A DNA stretch of 64,000 nt from Synaphobranchus kaupii (GCA_029718625.1 CM056383.1:14563066-14627065); one strand, 5' to 3'. Counted from the first letter of the stretch, positions 11,828-26,407 are shown. A program made the numbers and translations. Notes: generated by a model not told the origin, from the letters alone.

Positions 11828-14800
11828 GTGAGTTTGCCAACATGTGCCCTCCCTCCGGGTCAAAGTTTGGTTTGCATGAGCAGTCGATTTGAAAAGTCCT
11901 TACCAGTGATCTCTGTGGAAGGACATTTCCTCCATCTAAAAGTTGCAAAACAGCAGGTGGCAACACCAAATATTTAAGTGCAGGCAGGTGTACTATCTGT
12001 TACATGCCTGGTTTAGTTCCTGGTTTAGCTTGATAACTTGTGCCAGGCACTTCAGTAAATTAATATAAGCTTTTATGTTTTATATTAACCTTCGTTAAAA
12101 TAGTTAAAGGTTACACTGCTTTACAGTCTTAAAGATATCTACCCACATTTCTGCTCTTAGCCAATGGCTCATAAAAAATAAAATAAAAAATAAACTCAAA
12201 GTTACATTACACAAAGCAATATGTTATGAATGTGTGAAAGCATGTCTTTAAAAAAAATACTGTTCTGATAGTGATACATTCAACATTCACAGATGTCATA
12301 TGAAACTTGAAAGGCTTATGTTATTATATGATATTTTATGTTAATGTGGTTTCGTGACAAAATTAATGTTAGAAGTTAAGAGACATTATTGTTGTTAGCT
12401 AATTCACAGATCCCTTCAAATTATTTCAAGATCAGCAATGATGGATTTCTAGCTTCCAAAAACGGGCACAATAGTCTATATACTTTGTCAAAACCGTATA
12501 CAAAAGGAGTGATGGTATGGAGCATCGTTCATTAGTATACTTAATGCCATCACAGCCCAAACAATCAACCTACTTCCATGGCCAACACAACATTTTTTAG
12601 AACAATTCAGGTAACCACACCACCGGCTCACCTGATCATGACCTCATATTAGATGCACATGCATGATACTCATAACAATAAGGCATAACTGCGTATTCCA
12701 GGAGGAAAATTTGTCAAATCAAAGTTAAAAATGACTTTGAATGACTAATGGGCAAGTAAATTAGAAAATATAAATGTAGCATCAGCTTAAAGCAAAATGT
12801 CAAGAAAAGAACCCCTAAATCCCTACCATGACTTGCAGCACCTTCTTATTGCCAGACTTGCCTGTTTTAGCTCTTGCCTTACCGAGCTTCCTTACCCTAT
12901 TAAATGTCAAGAGATGCTGGTTGAAGTATTCATTTAACAGGTCAGCACACCCAAGAGGGCTCCTTTGGAAGGTAAAATGAAGCGAATGTGCAGGGTAATG
13001 CTCGGGGTCTTGGGCTGTGAAACCGCACGCTCGCAGAGTGGGGCAGCTCTGCGGCGCACTGAACCACATTCCAACGCTTATTCAAATTGCGACTTCCGAT
13101 AAATCAGTGACACCTGACCTGTGACGGAAACCATCGGAACATGCGGTCCTCAAACCCCCGAGGCAGATGGGGCCTGGAGCAACGAGTGCTTTTCCACAAT
13201 ATCCGCAATTCCAGGCCACTCGCCCCGCAGATTTGTGATGCAGCCAGTTTAAAGGTCGCCTGGGGTCAGCGGCTGAAGAATGCAAAAAGAAAGGCAAAAA
13301 TGTAGGGATAAAAACGGCTAAAATCGGCAAAAAAAGCGAAGCCAAATTCTATGGTTTTCTTTAAATGCTCGTAATGCTTTTTTGATACTGTCTTCTGACT
13401 TGGGAGCCTCCCAGGAAGTGCTGAAACACACGGAACAGTTTATCCCAGGGATATTCCAATGTGGCCCTCGGGGCCAGTAGTACTGCTGGTTTTCTTTTCT
13501 GCCTGATAGTCCATAGTCCAATAATGTCACTGGCCAGAGATTACACTGACCTGGTTACTCAGGTTTAAATCACACGCTGATAAGAGAGGAGTATTGAAAA
13601 CCGGGGGGGGGGGGGGGGATTTCACGAAGCTGACTAAGAAAATCCAGGCTTACTAAAATAAGCCTGGCTTCAATTAGCCAGGTTAGACGGCGTGGATAAA
13701 AAAAGCCCAAAGCTAGATTGCAGCTCAAGAGTTGAACCTAATTCAAGCCAGGTTTGGGGAATGAAGTTACGTGCGCGTTCATGGACTATTTAAACAGCCA
13801 GAGTAAGTGAATGTCAATTTAAAAAAGTATATAATTACAAAAAATGCAACGCCACAGTGATGAATAAAGCGAGAGACGCAGTCTGGGAATCGATTGCCGA
13901 GTGCATAAATGCGTACGTTAGTTCTATTGCGCAATCAGTGATATGCGCTTTGCATATCCTCAATTAAAATAAGTATTTTAATAGTACTTTTTGTTGTGTA
14001 GCAATTTAGCAGCAATCAGTGGGACAAAAAGGTCCGGAATACAAATCAAAATGTTGGTGAAGAGGCAATCGGAGTTGCTGATCATCTATAGATATGGTGA
14101 AATGATGACCATATAGTCACATAGCTGTGGACTAACAGTGCAAAAAATGATAGGCCTTTTGCATGCATCAGCTAAAGCAGTGGTTCCCACCCCTGGTCCT
14201 GGGGACCCCCTGTGTATGCTGGTTTTCGTTCCAACCACAATTGCAATACCAGAATTTTAACAAGCTGTTAATTTTTCTTAATTAGGTGTTTTTAATGTTT
14301 AGAGGGATTATTTACGTTCTTAAGCCACATTATGTTAGTAATAGCTATGCATGCCATGAAGACTAAAAGTCCAAGATTCACATTGTGTTGTATTGTAAAC
14401 AATTAAAAGGAGGTAAAAAATGTTTTAACTGATCAAATTAAAGACTGAGGTGAATCAATAGGCTCATAATTAGTGAAATTGTGGACACATGGCCAATAAA
14501 ACTAACCGTTTGGTAAATAATGAAGAATTCAAAGACAAAGCAAATGATAACGAGCCAAACCTGCATTGTGTTAAGGAAAAAATTATGAAGGAACTTAAAC
14601 TTGCGTTCAATTACCTAATTAGGAGCCTAATCACCTGAGTTGTTACTTCTTCTTTGTAATTGTTTGCAATATAACACAATGAGCATAATGAACATGGGGT
14701 TTTTTTTCTTCATGGCATGCATAGCTATTGCTAACATAATGTGGCTTAAGAGAGTAAAGAGTTTAAAGTGTTCTCTCTATACAATAAAAACACCTAATTA

Positions 14801-17800
14801 AGAAAAAATAACAGCTTGTTAAAATTCTGGGATTGCAATTGTGGTTGGAACGAAAACCAGCATACACAGGGGGTCCCCAGGACCAGGGTTGGGAACCACT
14901 GAGCTAAAGGTTAGTGCATAGGCTATTTGGTTATGCTGACAGTGCGTGTATGAAAACCATTTGGCTACATGGCCTACATTGATGCTGTGGAACTATACAA
15001 TAACCTATTAAATATGGTACCTACAATTCTGTGAAAACCTTCCTTGGTGTGCAGTTTGTTATAAATTTTATAAAGACATTTTGGAGTGCCACTTGCCAAA
15101 AAACACAATTTAATGCACACTGTTTGTATTACACTAATGGATTGACTGCAATGCATTTAATTTACGACAACGGCCCCTAGCAAATTGCAAATCAAGAATA
15201 GCCTATTCCCTCCCTGGAAAATCTGTAGCTTTCATAACTGCCTGCAGATCCAATCTCGGAACACCCTCCTCGCTCGAAACGCTCTCCTTACTATCTGTGC
15301 CTCCTCTACAGGGTTGTCAATGAACGGACATGCCATGATTGAAGCAGAACCAGTCAAGACACATTTGTTTTTATACACTACATAATCGTGTCCAATATTT
15401 CCATTAACAACCATTTACAGTCAAGCCGGAAAGTCTGCACACCCCTTTCACCTTCTCCACGTTTTATTACGTTACAGACATATTCTACAATAAATTTTGT
15501 TTGTGCATTTTGTTTCCACTGATACTGCTTGAGATGTTTCTACAACTTAATTGGAGTCCACCTGTGATAAATTCAATTGATTGGACATGATTGGGGATTG
15601 CCAACACCTGCCTATATAAGGTCCCACAGTTGACAGTGCATGTCAGAGCAAACTCCAAGCCATGGGGTCAAAGGAATTATCTGCAGACCTCAGAAACAGG
15701 ATTGTGTCAAGGCATAGATCTGGAGAAGGGTACGGAAAAATCTCTGCAGCTTTACAGGTCCCAAAGAGCACAGTGGCCACCATCATTTGTAAATGGAAGA
15801 AGTTTGGAACCACCAAGAATCTTCCTAGACCTGGCAGCCCGGCCAAACTGAGCAATCGGGGAAGACGGGCCTTGGCCAGGGAGGTGAGTAGGAACCCGAG
15901 GGTCACTCTGACAGAGCTCCAGCGTATCCTTGTGGAGATGGGAGAACCTTTCAGAAGATCAACCATCCAGGCAGCACTCCACCAATCAGGCCTTTATGGT
16001 AGAGTGGCCAGACGGAAGCCCCTCCGTAGTAAAAGGCACATCACAGCCCGCTTGGAGTTTGCCAAAAAGGCACCTAGAGGACTCTCAAACCATGAGAATC
16101 AAGATTCTCTGGTCTGATGAAACCAAAATTTTTGGCCTGAATAGCAAGCGTCACGTCTGGAGGAAACCAGGCACCGCTCATCACCTGGCTAATACCATCC
16201 CTACAGTGAAGCATGGCGGTGGCAGCATCATGATGTGGGGATGTTTTTCAGAAGCGGGAACGGGGCGACTAGTCCTGATAGAGGGAAAGATGAATGCAGC
16301 TAAGTACACCGAGATCCTTGAAGAAAACCTGCTCCAGAGCGCTCTGGACCTCAGACTGGGGCGAAGGTTTACCTTCCAACATGACAACGACCAAGAGACC
16401 AAGCACACAGCCAAGAGAACAAAGGAGTGGCTTCGGAGAAAGTCTGTGCATGTCCTTGAGTGGCCTGAATCCAATTGAACATCTGTGGAAAGAGCTGAAA
16501 ATGGCTGTGTACCGACGCTCCCCATCCAACCTGACGGAGCTTGCAAGGATATGCCAAGAGGAATGGGCAAAAATGTCCAGAAACAAGTGTGCCAAGCTCG
16601 TAGCTTCTTTCCCAAGACGCCTTGAAGCTATAATCGCTGCCAAAGGTGCAGCAACCAAGTATTAGGCTAAGGGTGTGTACAGATATGTAACCCCTAAATA
16701 ACCTATTTTTGTCAGTAAAATAAAATAGCATATTTTCTAAAAACCTGTTTTCACTTCGTCATTATTGGCTATTGTGTGTAGATGTTTGAGGCAAAAAAAG
16801 AACTCAATCTATTGTAGTATAAGTCTGTAACGTAATACAATGTGGAGAAGGTGACTGTACGGCTTGACTGTATGTTGCGAAAGTCTGTCGTCGACTTGTA
16901 GGTAGCCTACATGGACACCTATGCCTAGTTTATGCCTTGAAAATATTACAGAATGGCTTTTTTGAGATATCCTGTGAAAAACATTAATTTTAAATGGTTT
17001 AATAATATTCTGACTAAGGGAATTATGTTATAGCATAACCTGCAAATAAAAACAAAGTCAAAATTTCTTTGTAAATATTTTAATAATATAACCACATAAA
17101 AGGGACAAAAAGGGTCTGAAACATGTTGCTTCTAAGGCAGTGGTACACTGAATAACACCGGCTGCAAATAAGTCAAGCTTGAACCACGTTAGTCTGCTCC
17201 CGACCAGACTAGCCCCAACGCATATGTTGCCTTAGCGACGTAAATGGCATCTAGTCAAGCTTGCTTCGTGAAACGTTATCCAAGTTATCCAAACGTTATA
17301 AAGTTATCTGAGAACCTATCCAGACTTACTGAAATAAGCTGGGTTTACAGCTTAACCGCACTTTGTGAAATACCCCCCAGCAGTACTGCTGGCCAGAGGG
17401 CCAGATTTGAGTATTTCTGGTTTAACTCCTGCATTAGAATGATGCACACTGAAGGCCGCAGAATATTTAACGTGGGGGGCTCGATAACATCACGAAACAA
17501 ACCCCACATCTCTGCTGACTCTTGCATTCTAAAGAGCTTTTGGGGGGGGACACACCATTTCAATGTGAAAGAACAGACAAGTTGCACTAACTCTGAGTTA
17601 ATTTCTTTGCAGCTGACCTTTCGCTGGTGGACGGTACTGAGGACTGCATTTACTTTGTGGGCAACTCGCTCGGACTGCAGCCAAAATCCGCCGGAAAGTA
17701 TATCGACGAGGATATGGACAAATGGGCCAAAATGTAAGTTGCTGCGTGGCTTGGCTCCCCCCTGGAGACATCTCTCATGTGAAAGAGCACTGTAAATCTT

Positions 17801-20800
17801 TAGTAAAACCACTTACTGAGACCACTGGCTGTGACCTGTAGCCTATCCATTGCATCTGAGTAAGGTCTATGTCATTCACCAACTATGAATGAGCGTCTGC
17901 TGTAGCCAGAATTATCTTCATCCCAGTAGGGGTCATTTTGGTTAACTCCTATGTAGTACTGTGTGTGGCCTCTAGGGTGTAAATTAGTCTTTGGCTTTGT
18001 CCGAATCAACACCTGTGTATAATGTTGAGTATGTTAGTTGAGTACACTGGATGAGAAAGCTGTTAAGTAGGTGAAATTGTTTTGAAATGTAGTGTACCTA
18101 AAATCCCCGAATACTTATTTCCGGGTTTTCGCTGATACTGGAGGATATTTTCTGCATGCTGCATTTTCCTAAACAGTGTGCAATTGAACTGTGGAAGTGT
18201 CGCAAGACACCCCCGCCCTTGCGCTGCCATGCTCACGTGTCGTTGTTGAAGGAAACGTCAGAAAAGCTGTGCCTCATTTTTAAAGCAAAACTGCTCATCG
18301 TATTTATGGAACCAAAATGTTTACTTCCTGAAACGTATGCTCCCAAATATATTCAGCGAAACCCCAGAAATTAAGTGTATCATCCGGGGATTTTAAGTTC
18401 ACTACATTTACAGAAGGTTTTACTTAACTTTCTCATCCGGTGTACTCAACAAGCGTACTCAATAGTATGGAAGGGTGCTGATTCTGCATGGAGAGCGTAA
18501 AATAGTCACTGACTCTCCTCCAGTACTTTATTTGGCCTGTAGAGTGTAAAATAGTCACTGAGTCTCTTGTAGCACTATGTGGACTGTATGGTGTGAAATA
18601 GTCACTGGCTGACCTGGAGTACTGCGTTTGGCCTGTAGTGTAAAATAGTCACTGGTTCTCCTGCATTACTGTGTGGCTTATAGGGTGTAAAATAGTCACT
18701 GGCTTTCCTGTAGTATTGTGTGAGCTGTAGGGTGTAAGATAGTCACTGGTTCTTCTGTAGTAACTACAGTAAAATAGTGTTTGGTTTGTTAGCCCATTTC
18801 ATTGGAGGAGTGTGTGACTCCATTCTTTGCGTGAATGCGAGCGGTGATTATGACGATTATGTGACAGTACATGGTTTGCCATTGGACCACTTGGTTTGAA
18901 TGGAGATGCTTTTCCTTCGCAGGGGGATTCACGGCCACAGGGCAGGAAAACGACCTTGGGCCTATGCAGAGAATAACATTGAGGACCTTATGGCAAATGT
19001 TGTTGGTGAGTGTTCCCTGAATGAAGGTGGCAAGTGCGTTTCTCCACCCTTATATAGGCTAGTTTCCTTTCCAACCTCTTCATCATTTCAATTTCATTTA
19101 AGCAGTTTCAGTAAGACCTCTTAATTAAATAAGGTGGATATTTCTGTTTAATTTAATCATGTTACAAATATAAGTTGTACAAAACCATCTATGTCTTTGT
19201 CTCCATCAAGTATTTATTTTGCAAAATTAACTTGCAAGTTGCCAAGAGATGTCAACCCTTATGGAAAAAGAACATACCGCAGTATATTGTAAATATATCA
19301 AAATTATCTTCACAATATATTTAAAATATACTGCAGTAAATTACATTTCCATAAGGGAAGTGTTAGATTATAATTTGATTGACAGCTCAATCGGGTCTAA
19401 TTGATTTATTTTGGGTTAGAATGAAAATCGGCACACAGAACGGTCCCTAGACGTTGGGCTAAGAGTCTCTTTTCCACCACCGGAGTCAATTTAATACTTC
19501 AGCAGCACAGCAATTCTCAGAGCGTTTGATAACATTTTGACAATGGTAATGAAAACACAATTAGTTTGTCCAATTAAATGAGAAGTCTCTGCATGTTTTG
19601 CCCATTTGAACTGCAGGTTAAAAAAAACTAAATCAATATAAAACTCAAGTCTTCTACCTTGGGTTTTGAGAGACCTTAAAAAACTGAACTCTGCTTTTCA
19701 ATGAAATCCCTCTTCTCTTGTTATTGATTGTGGGTTGTAGTCCAGTCACGTACCTATAGCACAGACTTGGTGTACTTCTCGGTGTACACACTGGCCCACA
19801 CGCTCCCTTTGACTATGATATTGCTTTTCTGTTTGGGTTGGATGTGAATCACAGTGGGACAAAACTGGTAAAATTCTTGTAACGAGAAGTGTGCATGTTC
19901 ATTCACCGGGTGACCTGTGGCAACGTCGAGGAAATGGCAGAACCCGAATTCCTACGGTAAACATCCAACTGAAGTGGATAGCACGTAAGATAAAAAAGCT
20001 CTGGAGAAAGGAATATGCCAAGCCGTTGTGTAAAGTATATGTTTTCTTTCTTTTCTTTTCTTTGAACAGGTGCCAAGGCTGAAGAGGTTGCCTTAATGAA
20101 CGGATTAACGGTTAATTTGCATCTGCTGCTGGTAAAGTGTGGTTAGGGATTTGGGCTGACAGTCCTCGTGCTTGGATTCAGGTCCCTTTCAAGTAACCGT
20201 ACCTATTTCACCCCGCACAGCTGTCTTTCTACAGACCGACGGCAGAGCGTCACAAAATCCTGATCGAGGACAAGGCCTTTCCATCTGACTATGTGAGCAA
20301 TCACCCAGTGATGACACCTTACTGTGTTTTAATTAAAGTGTGAATTTAGTTTAAGACTATGCATTTTTCAGTTGCTTTATAATAAGCTGGTGTTTCCCAA
20401 CCCACGTTACACACTTGGTTTCACCCCCCCCCCCCCCCCCCCCTCGATTGGCTTTGACTGAGCTGTCAATCAAATTATGATCTAGATTATAAATTTCCTG
20501 ACAGTTGCAGCACTGTGTCTGTGTCATGAGAGCAATTTGTGGGCAGAAATGTATTTGTATTAACAGGCAAATACTGTAAAAATAGAAGCCGGTTAATTTT
20601 TTTAAGAAGGTGTGCGCTACGTATGAAAACGTACATTACGATTTGGTCACCGCTGGGTATATTTCGAAGGAAGTTCCCAGGGTTTCTTTGCGTTCGCTGG
20701 CTTCACAAAACCTAACCACCGCAAAGCGCCGGTAGCCTACATTGTCATACAGTTTATTTCTAATGTGACAACTTTATTACATTCTAGTGCTCCTAAACTT

Positions 20801-23800
20801 TAAACTTGATACAGCATGTTTAAAATCTTGCTGAAGCAATCGCACCAAAGGTTATTCAAACTCGGGTAAGACGGCGGATTTTGTCCGTCTCTAAAGCCCT
20901 TTTCCGGAACTCAGAAAACTTCCCCCTCTATCGGCAAATATCTCTACGGCAGGGGTCCTCAATCTTATCCCAAAGGGCTGGTGTGGGTTCTGGCTTTTGT
21001 TCCATCCAAGCAGTTGCACACCTGATTCTACTAACTTAGCAAAGACTCTAGTGGTTGATTAGTAGAATCAGGTGTGTAACTGCTTGGTTGGAACAAAAAC
21101 CTGCACCCAGACCGGCCCTTATTGGATAAGATTGAGGACCCCTGCTCCACAGGATCCTTTGGAATGGAGATGCCTTTTTCCAAAGAGTTGATTGGTCATA
21201 GGGCGGAGCTTTTATATGTTTCTATCCGTTGGCCTGAACAGGTTAGCTGGAGCAGGTTAGCCGTGCACAGTAAGTTACCATGGAAATATACCCTGATTAA
21301 AAGTGAGTTGATTTTGTGATACAGAAAACCCAGGGTTGAAGCTTAAATTAGCTTGCTAACCCCCCTGGACATAAACTAGCATACACATTGGTTCCCTTGA
21401 GAAACGGTGTCATAAATAGAACAGTGATATACCGACCCTGGCCCTTGGCGTCCATACAGGCTTCCCAGCTGTCCTTAACAAACTCGGAATGAGGGAGGAG
21501 CTGTTGGTTTGGTTCAGCAAAGGCAGTAATTAGTTGAATCAAGCGCCGGTTGAAAACAAAACCTCCTGGAGCTGATAGGCATTCTGATCCCTGGTAATTG
21601 TTCTTCAGCATTCTCTCTGTCTCTTTGTGCCTTGCTCTCCCTCACTCCCTCCCTCCCTCCGCGTGGCTGCTTCAGTATGCCGTTGAGTCCCAGATCCGGA
21701 TGCGCGGGTTCGACCCCCAGCAGAGCCTGCTGCTAATGAAACCCAGAGCGGTAAGGTCTCACATCTGCTATCGCTCTCGGTTCACTCTCCACTGCCTTCG
21801 CCGTCTCGGAGACGGAGCACATCAGCGTTCATCAACTGAATATGACACGCGTCTCATTGACCAGAGGGCACTAAATGAACACACACACACAAACACACAC
21901 ACACACACACACACAATATATATGAATCCTTTCACAACTGAAAGGTACATTAGGGTTATATTGTGAGACTATCGTTACAGAATCTCTTATTCCTTTCAAT
22001 TATCTACTATTGCTTCAATTTTGTGAAGTAATTTCTTATCTGTAAATGGATTATACTAATATACTGTACGTCATGGTTATCTTGTAAAGAGTCCTACTTC
22101 AAGTTAAATCTCATTTGGAAACAAACTGTTTTAATCTTACAGTCTTGCAAATGGCTGCACTTTGATTCTCTAGGGCCTGGACTTTGAAAGTCTTTGTTGG
22201 GACTGTCCTATTTTGTATCACAAAAAACCACCCCCCAAGCCATCTGACCAATAGAAAATGTCCTCAAACCACTAGGGGGAGGAGACTCTTCGGACAGAGG
22301 ACATCCTGGCCACGATCGAGAGGGAGGGAGAGTCCATCGCCGTGGTCCTGTTCAGCGGTGTTCAGTACTACACCGGACAGGTTTTCAACATGGCCGCCAT
22401 CACCGCCGCTGGCCAGAACAAGGTAAAACTTCAGAAGGGTTGACAAAACCAGTGTAGCTCTGTTAGATGTTGCCAAAGTTTCACCGATTGATATCCTTCT
22501 GGTCTCCTGCTGTGACTGGTGTCAGAGGTAGTCATGCTTTTGAAGTGCTGCCCACCCACCCCCACTGGGGACTATTAAATCACATAGAAGTTTGGCTCAT
22601 CTTGCACCGTATTGATGCAATGCGTGTGGTCCCGTGTTTCCCCCCCCCCCCATTTCTTTATATCCCATCCTTTCTCAGACCTTTCCCTGCTTGATTCCAG
22701 GAGTTGATCCCTTCTCTTGAAATACAAGCAATGCGGCTGCTGTGTTTACCAGGGGTGCTGTCGGGAGATGTTGAATAGGTCACGGCTTACGCGTCGTTTT
22801 TCTGTGACAACATTGCCCTCTGGTGGGCGGCTTGCGCAAACGCAATGCAGAACGCATTTGAGACAAAAGAGCCGGGCAGATTGAGCCATTGTCAGGGCAT
22901 GACAGCTGAATTTAAAGATGGTTAGAGCTGTTTAACATACAAATGCAGTTTGCACCTCATGGCCTGTGTGAGATCTTTCACTTGTACCAGCGTGGTACCT
23001 GGGGAGGTTACAGATGAATAGTTCTTGTCGCAGGAGGGGGGGGGGGGGCTTTTGTTCAGACTGCACAGCAGTACAAATCCACATTATGTCACTGTGATTA
23101 CATCAAATGCCAGGAGGTGAAGGTAGGAGAGGTGGATTTTTAGTTTGGCCCTTGCAGACTGGAAAATTACCAAACTTTGGTGGTGGGCGAGTGGGCGGAC
23201 GGGTGGGTCTCGTGATCTCAGTGTGGGTGAATGCTCCCAGAATATATTTCCTTATACCTCTAGTGTAAGGTAGCCATTCTGGCCTGTAGGCTTTTAAAAT
23301 ATGGTAGAACACCCTGTACACTAATGTGTGAAGTCCAGACATTCTAATTTATAAATATACTGTCAGTGATCAAGCAGATGGATAAAAGAATTGTCTCTGC
23401 TATTCAACAGATGCACGATGAGAAGTGACAGAAGCTACTTGTTTACATGTATAAACAATAGCTGTAGAAGTCTCTTCAAATATCGCCGGCTGAAACTAAT
23501 ATGGGTTTATTGACTGAATTCTGTTTGCATTTCCCACGCATAGCCCTGAGATTCCTGTGTGCAGAGGAAACATGCTGCCACAGTTCCCCCTGCTGTCCAG
23601 ATGTGGGCATTACACAATTTCCGTCAAACACACAAAACAGACGGTACACGCAGCCCAATTACTGCCAATACTCGGAGGGAGAGATTTCACATTCTTCTCT
23701 CATGCAGCACATTTCTCCAATTTCTCCCCTGTCCAGACTGGGCGGGCCTGCCGTTTCCTGAAGCTGCTTTTTAATTAACTTTATTAAAATAACTAGCCTT

Positions 23801-26407
23801 TATTTAATCAGGGAACTCGGTTCTCTCTTGTGACGGCCTGGGGAATGAACGAGGGTGGAGAATGCGAGGGGTTGTGTAGCCAATCGGATGTATGGGCTGG
23901 TTGGGTAACCAGATGTGCAGAGCCAGTGTCAAGGGAATTTGACAAGGACACTGGGGTTAAAACCTATACTATTTCAAAAAGTGGCAGGGGATCATTAACG
24001 ACCGGAGTCAGCACCTTGGTTTCATCTCCCGTCCAAAGGACTGCCCCTTCTACAGCACAGTGGCCCCATCGCTATGCCGGGGCATTGGGTTTCTGTTCGG
24101 CCCAGAGGCAAGAGTGCCCCCTACTGGCCTGCCGACACGTCTTCCAGCAGCGACTCCAGGAGGCTACGGGGGCGGTACGACCGCTGGACGGCCTGACGCT
24201 GTCGCTCTCTTCCCGCAGGGCTGCTTTGTGGGATTCGACTGCGCGCACGCGGTCGGTAACGTGGAGCTCCGGCTGCACGACTGGGGCGTGGACTTCGCCT
24301 GCTGGTGTTCCTATAAGGTGAGCGCCGCCATTCCGCCCGCTCTCATTGGCTGTCCGATGTCCGATGTCCCCCCCCCCCCCCCACCGTCTGGAACCGACGG
24401 CACGGATCGGAGGGTGGACGGGGCCTTCGGTGCTTTCGGGTTGAGCGGACTGTTCTCTGCACCTTTAAGCACGGCAGCCCGTTGTGTACACTTGGCCTCA
24501 GGGCCCCGCGTGCCTTACGCTCGCCATTTTACTGAATAAAAACCAAAATCTACTTCAGACAGTCTTCTTGTCCGTCAGTTAATAAACAGCAGTCGTCACA
24601 GTGTCACTGTTTTAATTGGCATAATTAATGGCTTCTTTGCCATTTGGACGCCGCAGCGCATGACAACCCTCCAGCTCTCCGTTGCTAGGCTAATAAAGAG
24701 GAGAGAAGCACTGGAGATTCTGCCGTATAACTCAAAGGCTAACGGAGCACTCAGTGGATCAGTGAAGAACCCCGCTCTCTTTTCTAATTTCAGTATTTAA
24801 ATTCCGGTGCCGGGGGTTTGGCCGGTGCCTTTATCCACGAGAAGCACACTCACACAGTCAAATCAACGTGAGTATCCCATCTTGCCCAACCACGCTCATT
24901 TTTTTTTCTTTCTTGTGTTCTTAGATTTTTTTCTATCATTGTTTATGCTATTGTTTATGTCATTTCTCAGAGTATGGAAAACAAGCTAGATATAATTCCA
25001 GTGGGAAACAATGGCCATTACATTACATTGTACCCGGAGCATGAATTACATTCTATCCACATTACATTAAATTGCATCATATTGTTTTCATGCGTGCATT
25101 ACATTGTATCCATGCATGAAAGCCCAAAGGTCTGACGATCGCCGTGCGGTCTCACAGTCGGAATTTATGCGTGCTTGATATGCACAAGTGCATTTCGGCG
25201 GCTAAGCGGCGGTCGTTCCTGGCAACTGCCGGGGCATAAGATAACCGGATGCCCTGGATAAGACTTTAATGATCGGCAGCAGATTTAGTTCGCCGGAAGG
25301 TTCTCGGTGTCTGTAGCGTGTCACTCCGGCCCAGGTATTGGAAGCGTCGCTGCGCTGGACGATCCGGTCAATTTTAAGACCAGCTACCCGGAGGCCGGAG
25401 TCCGTGGTTCTGGCCTCCCCGTCTGAATCGCATTACCATAATATCATAATAACTCCGCTCTTCTTTTTCTATTGCAGGTTGTGGGGCTGGTGGGGACACG
25501 ACTTGAAGACGAGATTTCACATGGACAACGGTACCCCCCCCCCCCCCCCCCACTTCCCTCAATATTAAAACATTCTTCCTTTAGAATGTAATGAAATTGG
25601 CTCGCACGGTGACACTTGAGACTCGCCCTCTGCGATGATTATTGTTGATGTTTGGATCGCGCGGCGCACACAGACTGATCTGTGTAATTAGAGCTTTGGG
25701 TTTTGGGGGACCCGGGTCCGCGGCGCTCTTAATGCCGTCGGCCCAGCGGTAAGTCGATATGATGCAGCCCTCTCGCGAAGCCACCTGCTGCGGCAGTGAT
25801 CGTTAAAAGTCATCTCGCCGCCTCTGAGCCATCGTCCGTGTCGTTCAATTATTCCCAATTGCGCGCAGTTGCATGTTGGTAAACAGACCGGCGCTCACGC
25901 TGGTTGCTGACGTTTCGCCGGTATTAACCGTAGCGTGACGGTAGCCTAATGCATGAATGGCAGACCGGCGGCAGAGTGTGACTTTGGGTGGGCAGTGACA
26001 CGCCCCTCAGTGTGGGATCTAAACTCTGTCGTTGCAGATGGCGCGGTCTTTTTAAAGGTTTTACAGAGATTGTGAAGGCGGGGGAGGGGTTAAGATTGTG
26101 GATTGCGATGACGGAATGGTTTGCGGGGGGGGTGGGGGTGTTTGAGAGGTGAGATTGAGATCACCAAAGGGGGATAATGCGATTGCGGGTCCTGTTGGAA
26201 ACCCAGGCTTTATGTGAATGAGCTGCCGCTTAATAGCTGCCAGTTACTTTGCAGTGTGTTCAGTCAGTGGCAGTGGACACAGTGGATAGCAAATAAATTC
26301 GTCTAACAAATACAGTACAGATCCCTCAATTTGTGTATGTATGTATGTGTACTTCTGCATATGTACTGTATATTATGCATGTGTGTGTGTATATGTACTG
26401 TACGTTA

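Larger units (their letters stand above)
13603..17378. mobile_element. Decayed Harbinger-like element, host of two further insertions
   Basis: The left end is a G run then 'atttcacgaag', then 'ccaggcttactaaaataagc'. The right end reads inversely as GGGGGGTATTTCACAAAG, then 'cccagcttatttcagtaag', so inverted repeats extend about 55 bp. At 13861 a short frame reads [17 protein letters not shown], similar to the Myb/SANT-like accessory protein of PIF/Harbinger elements. No nuclease survives. The superfamily call is an inference from TIR style and this fragment. It hosts a hAT MITE (14178-14901) and a Tc1-like element (15418-16870). Confidence 0.5.
13457..17413. mobile_element. Small inverted-repeat MITE, split by a later insertion
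   Basis: The left piece (about 13457-13602) contains 'ggccctcggggccagtagt' and 'actgctggtttt'. The right piece (17379-17413) contains 'agcagtactgctggccag' and 'agggccagattt'. Together these are the two inverted ends of one short element of about 180 bp. Its right end was separated by about 3.8 kb when another transposon inserted next to 'gaaaacc'. The outer limits are approximate. Confidence 0.6.
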
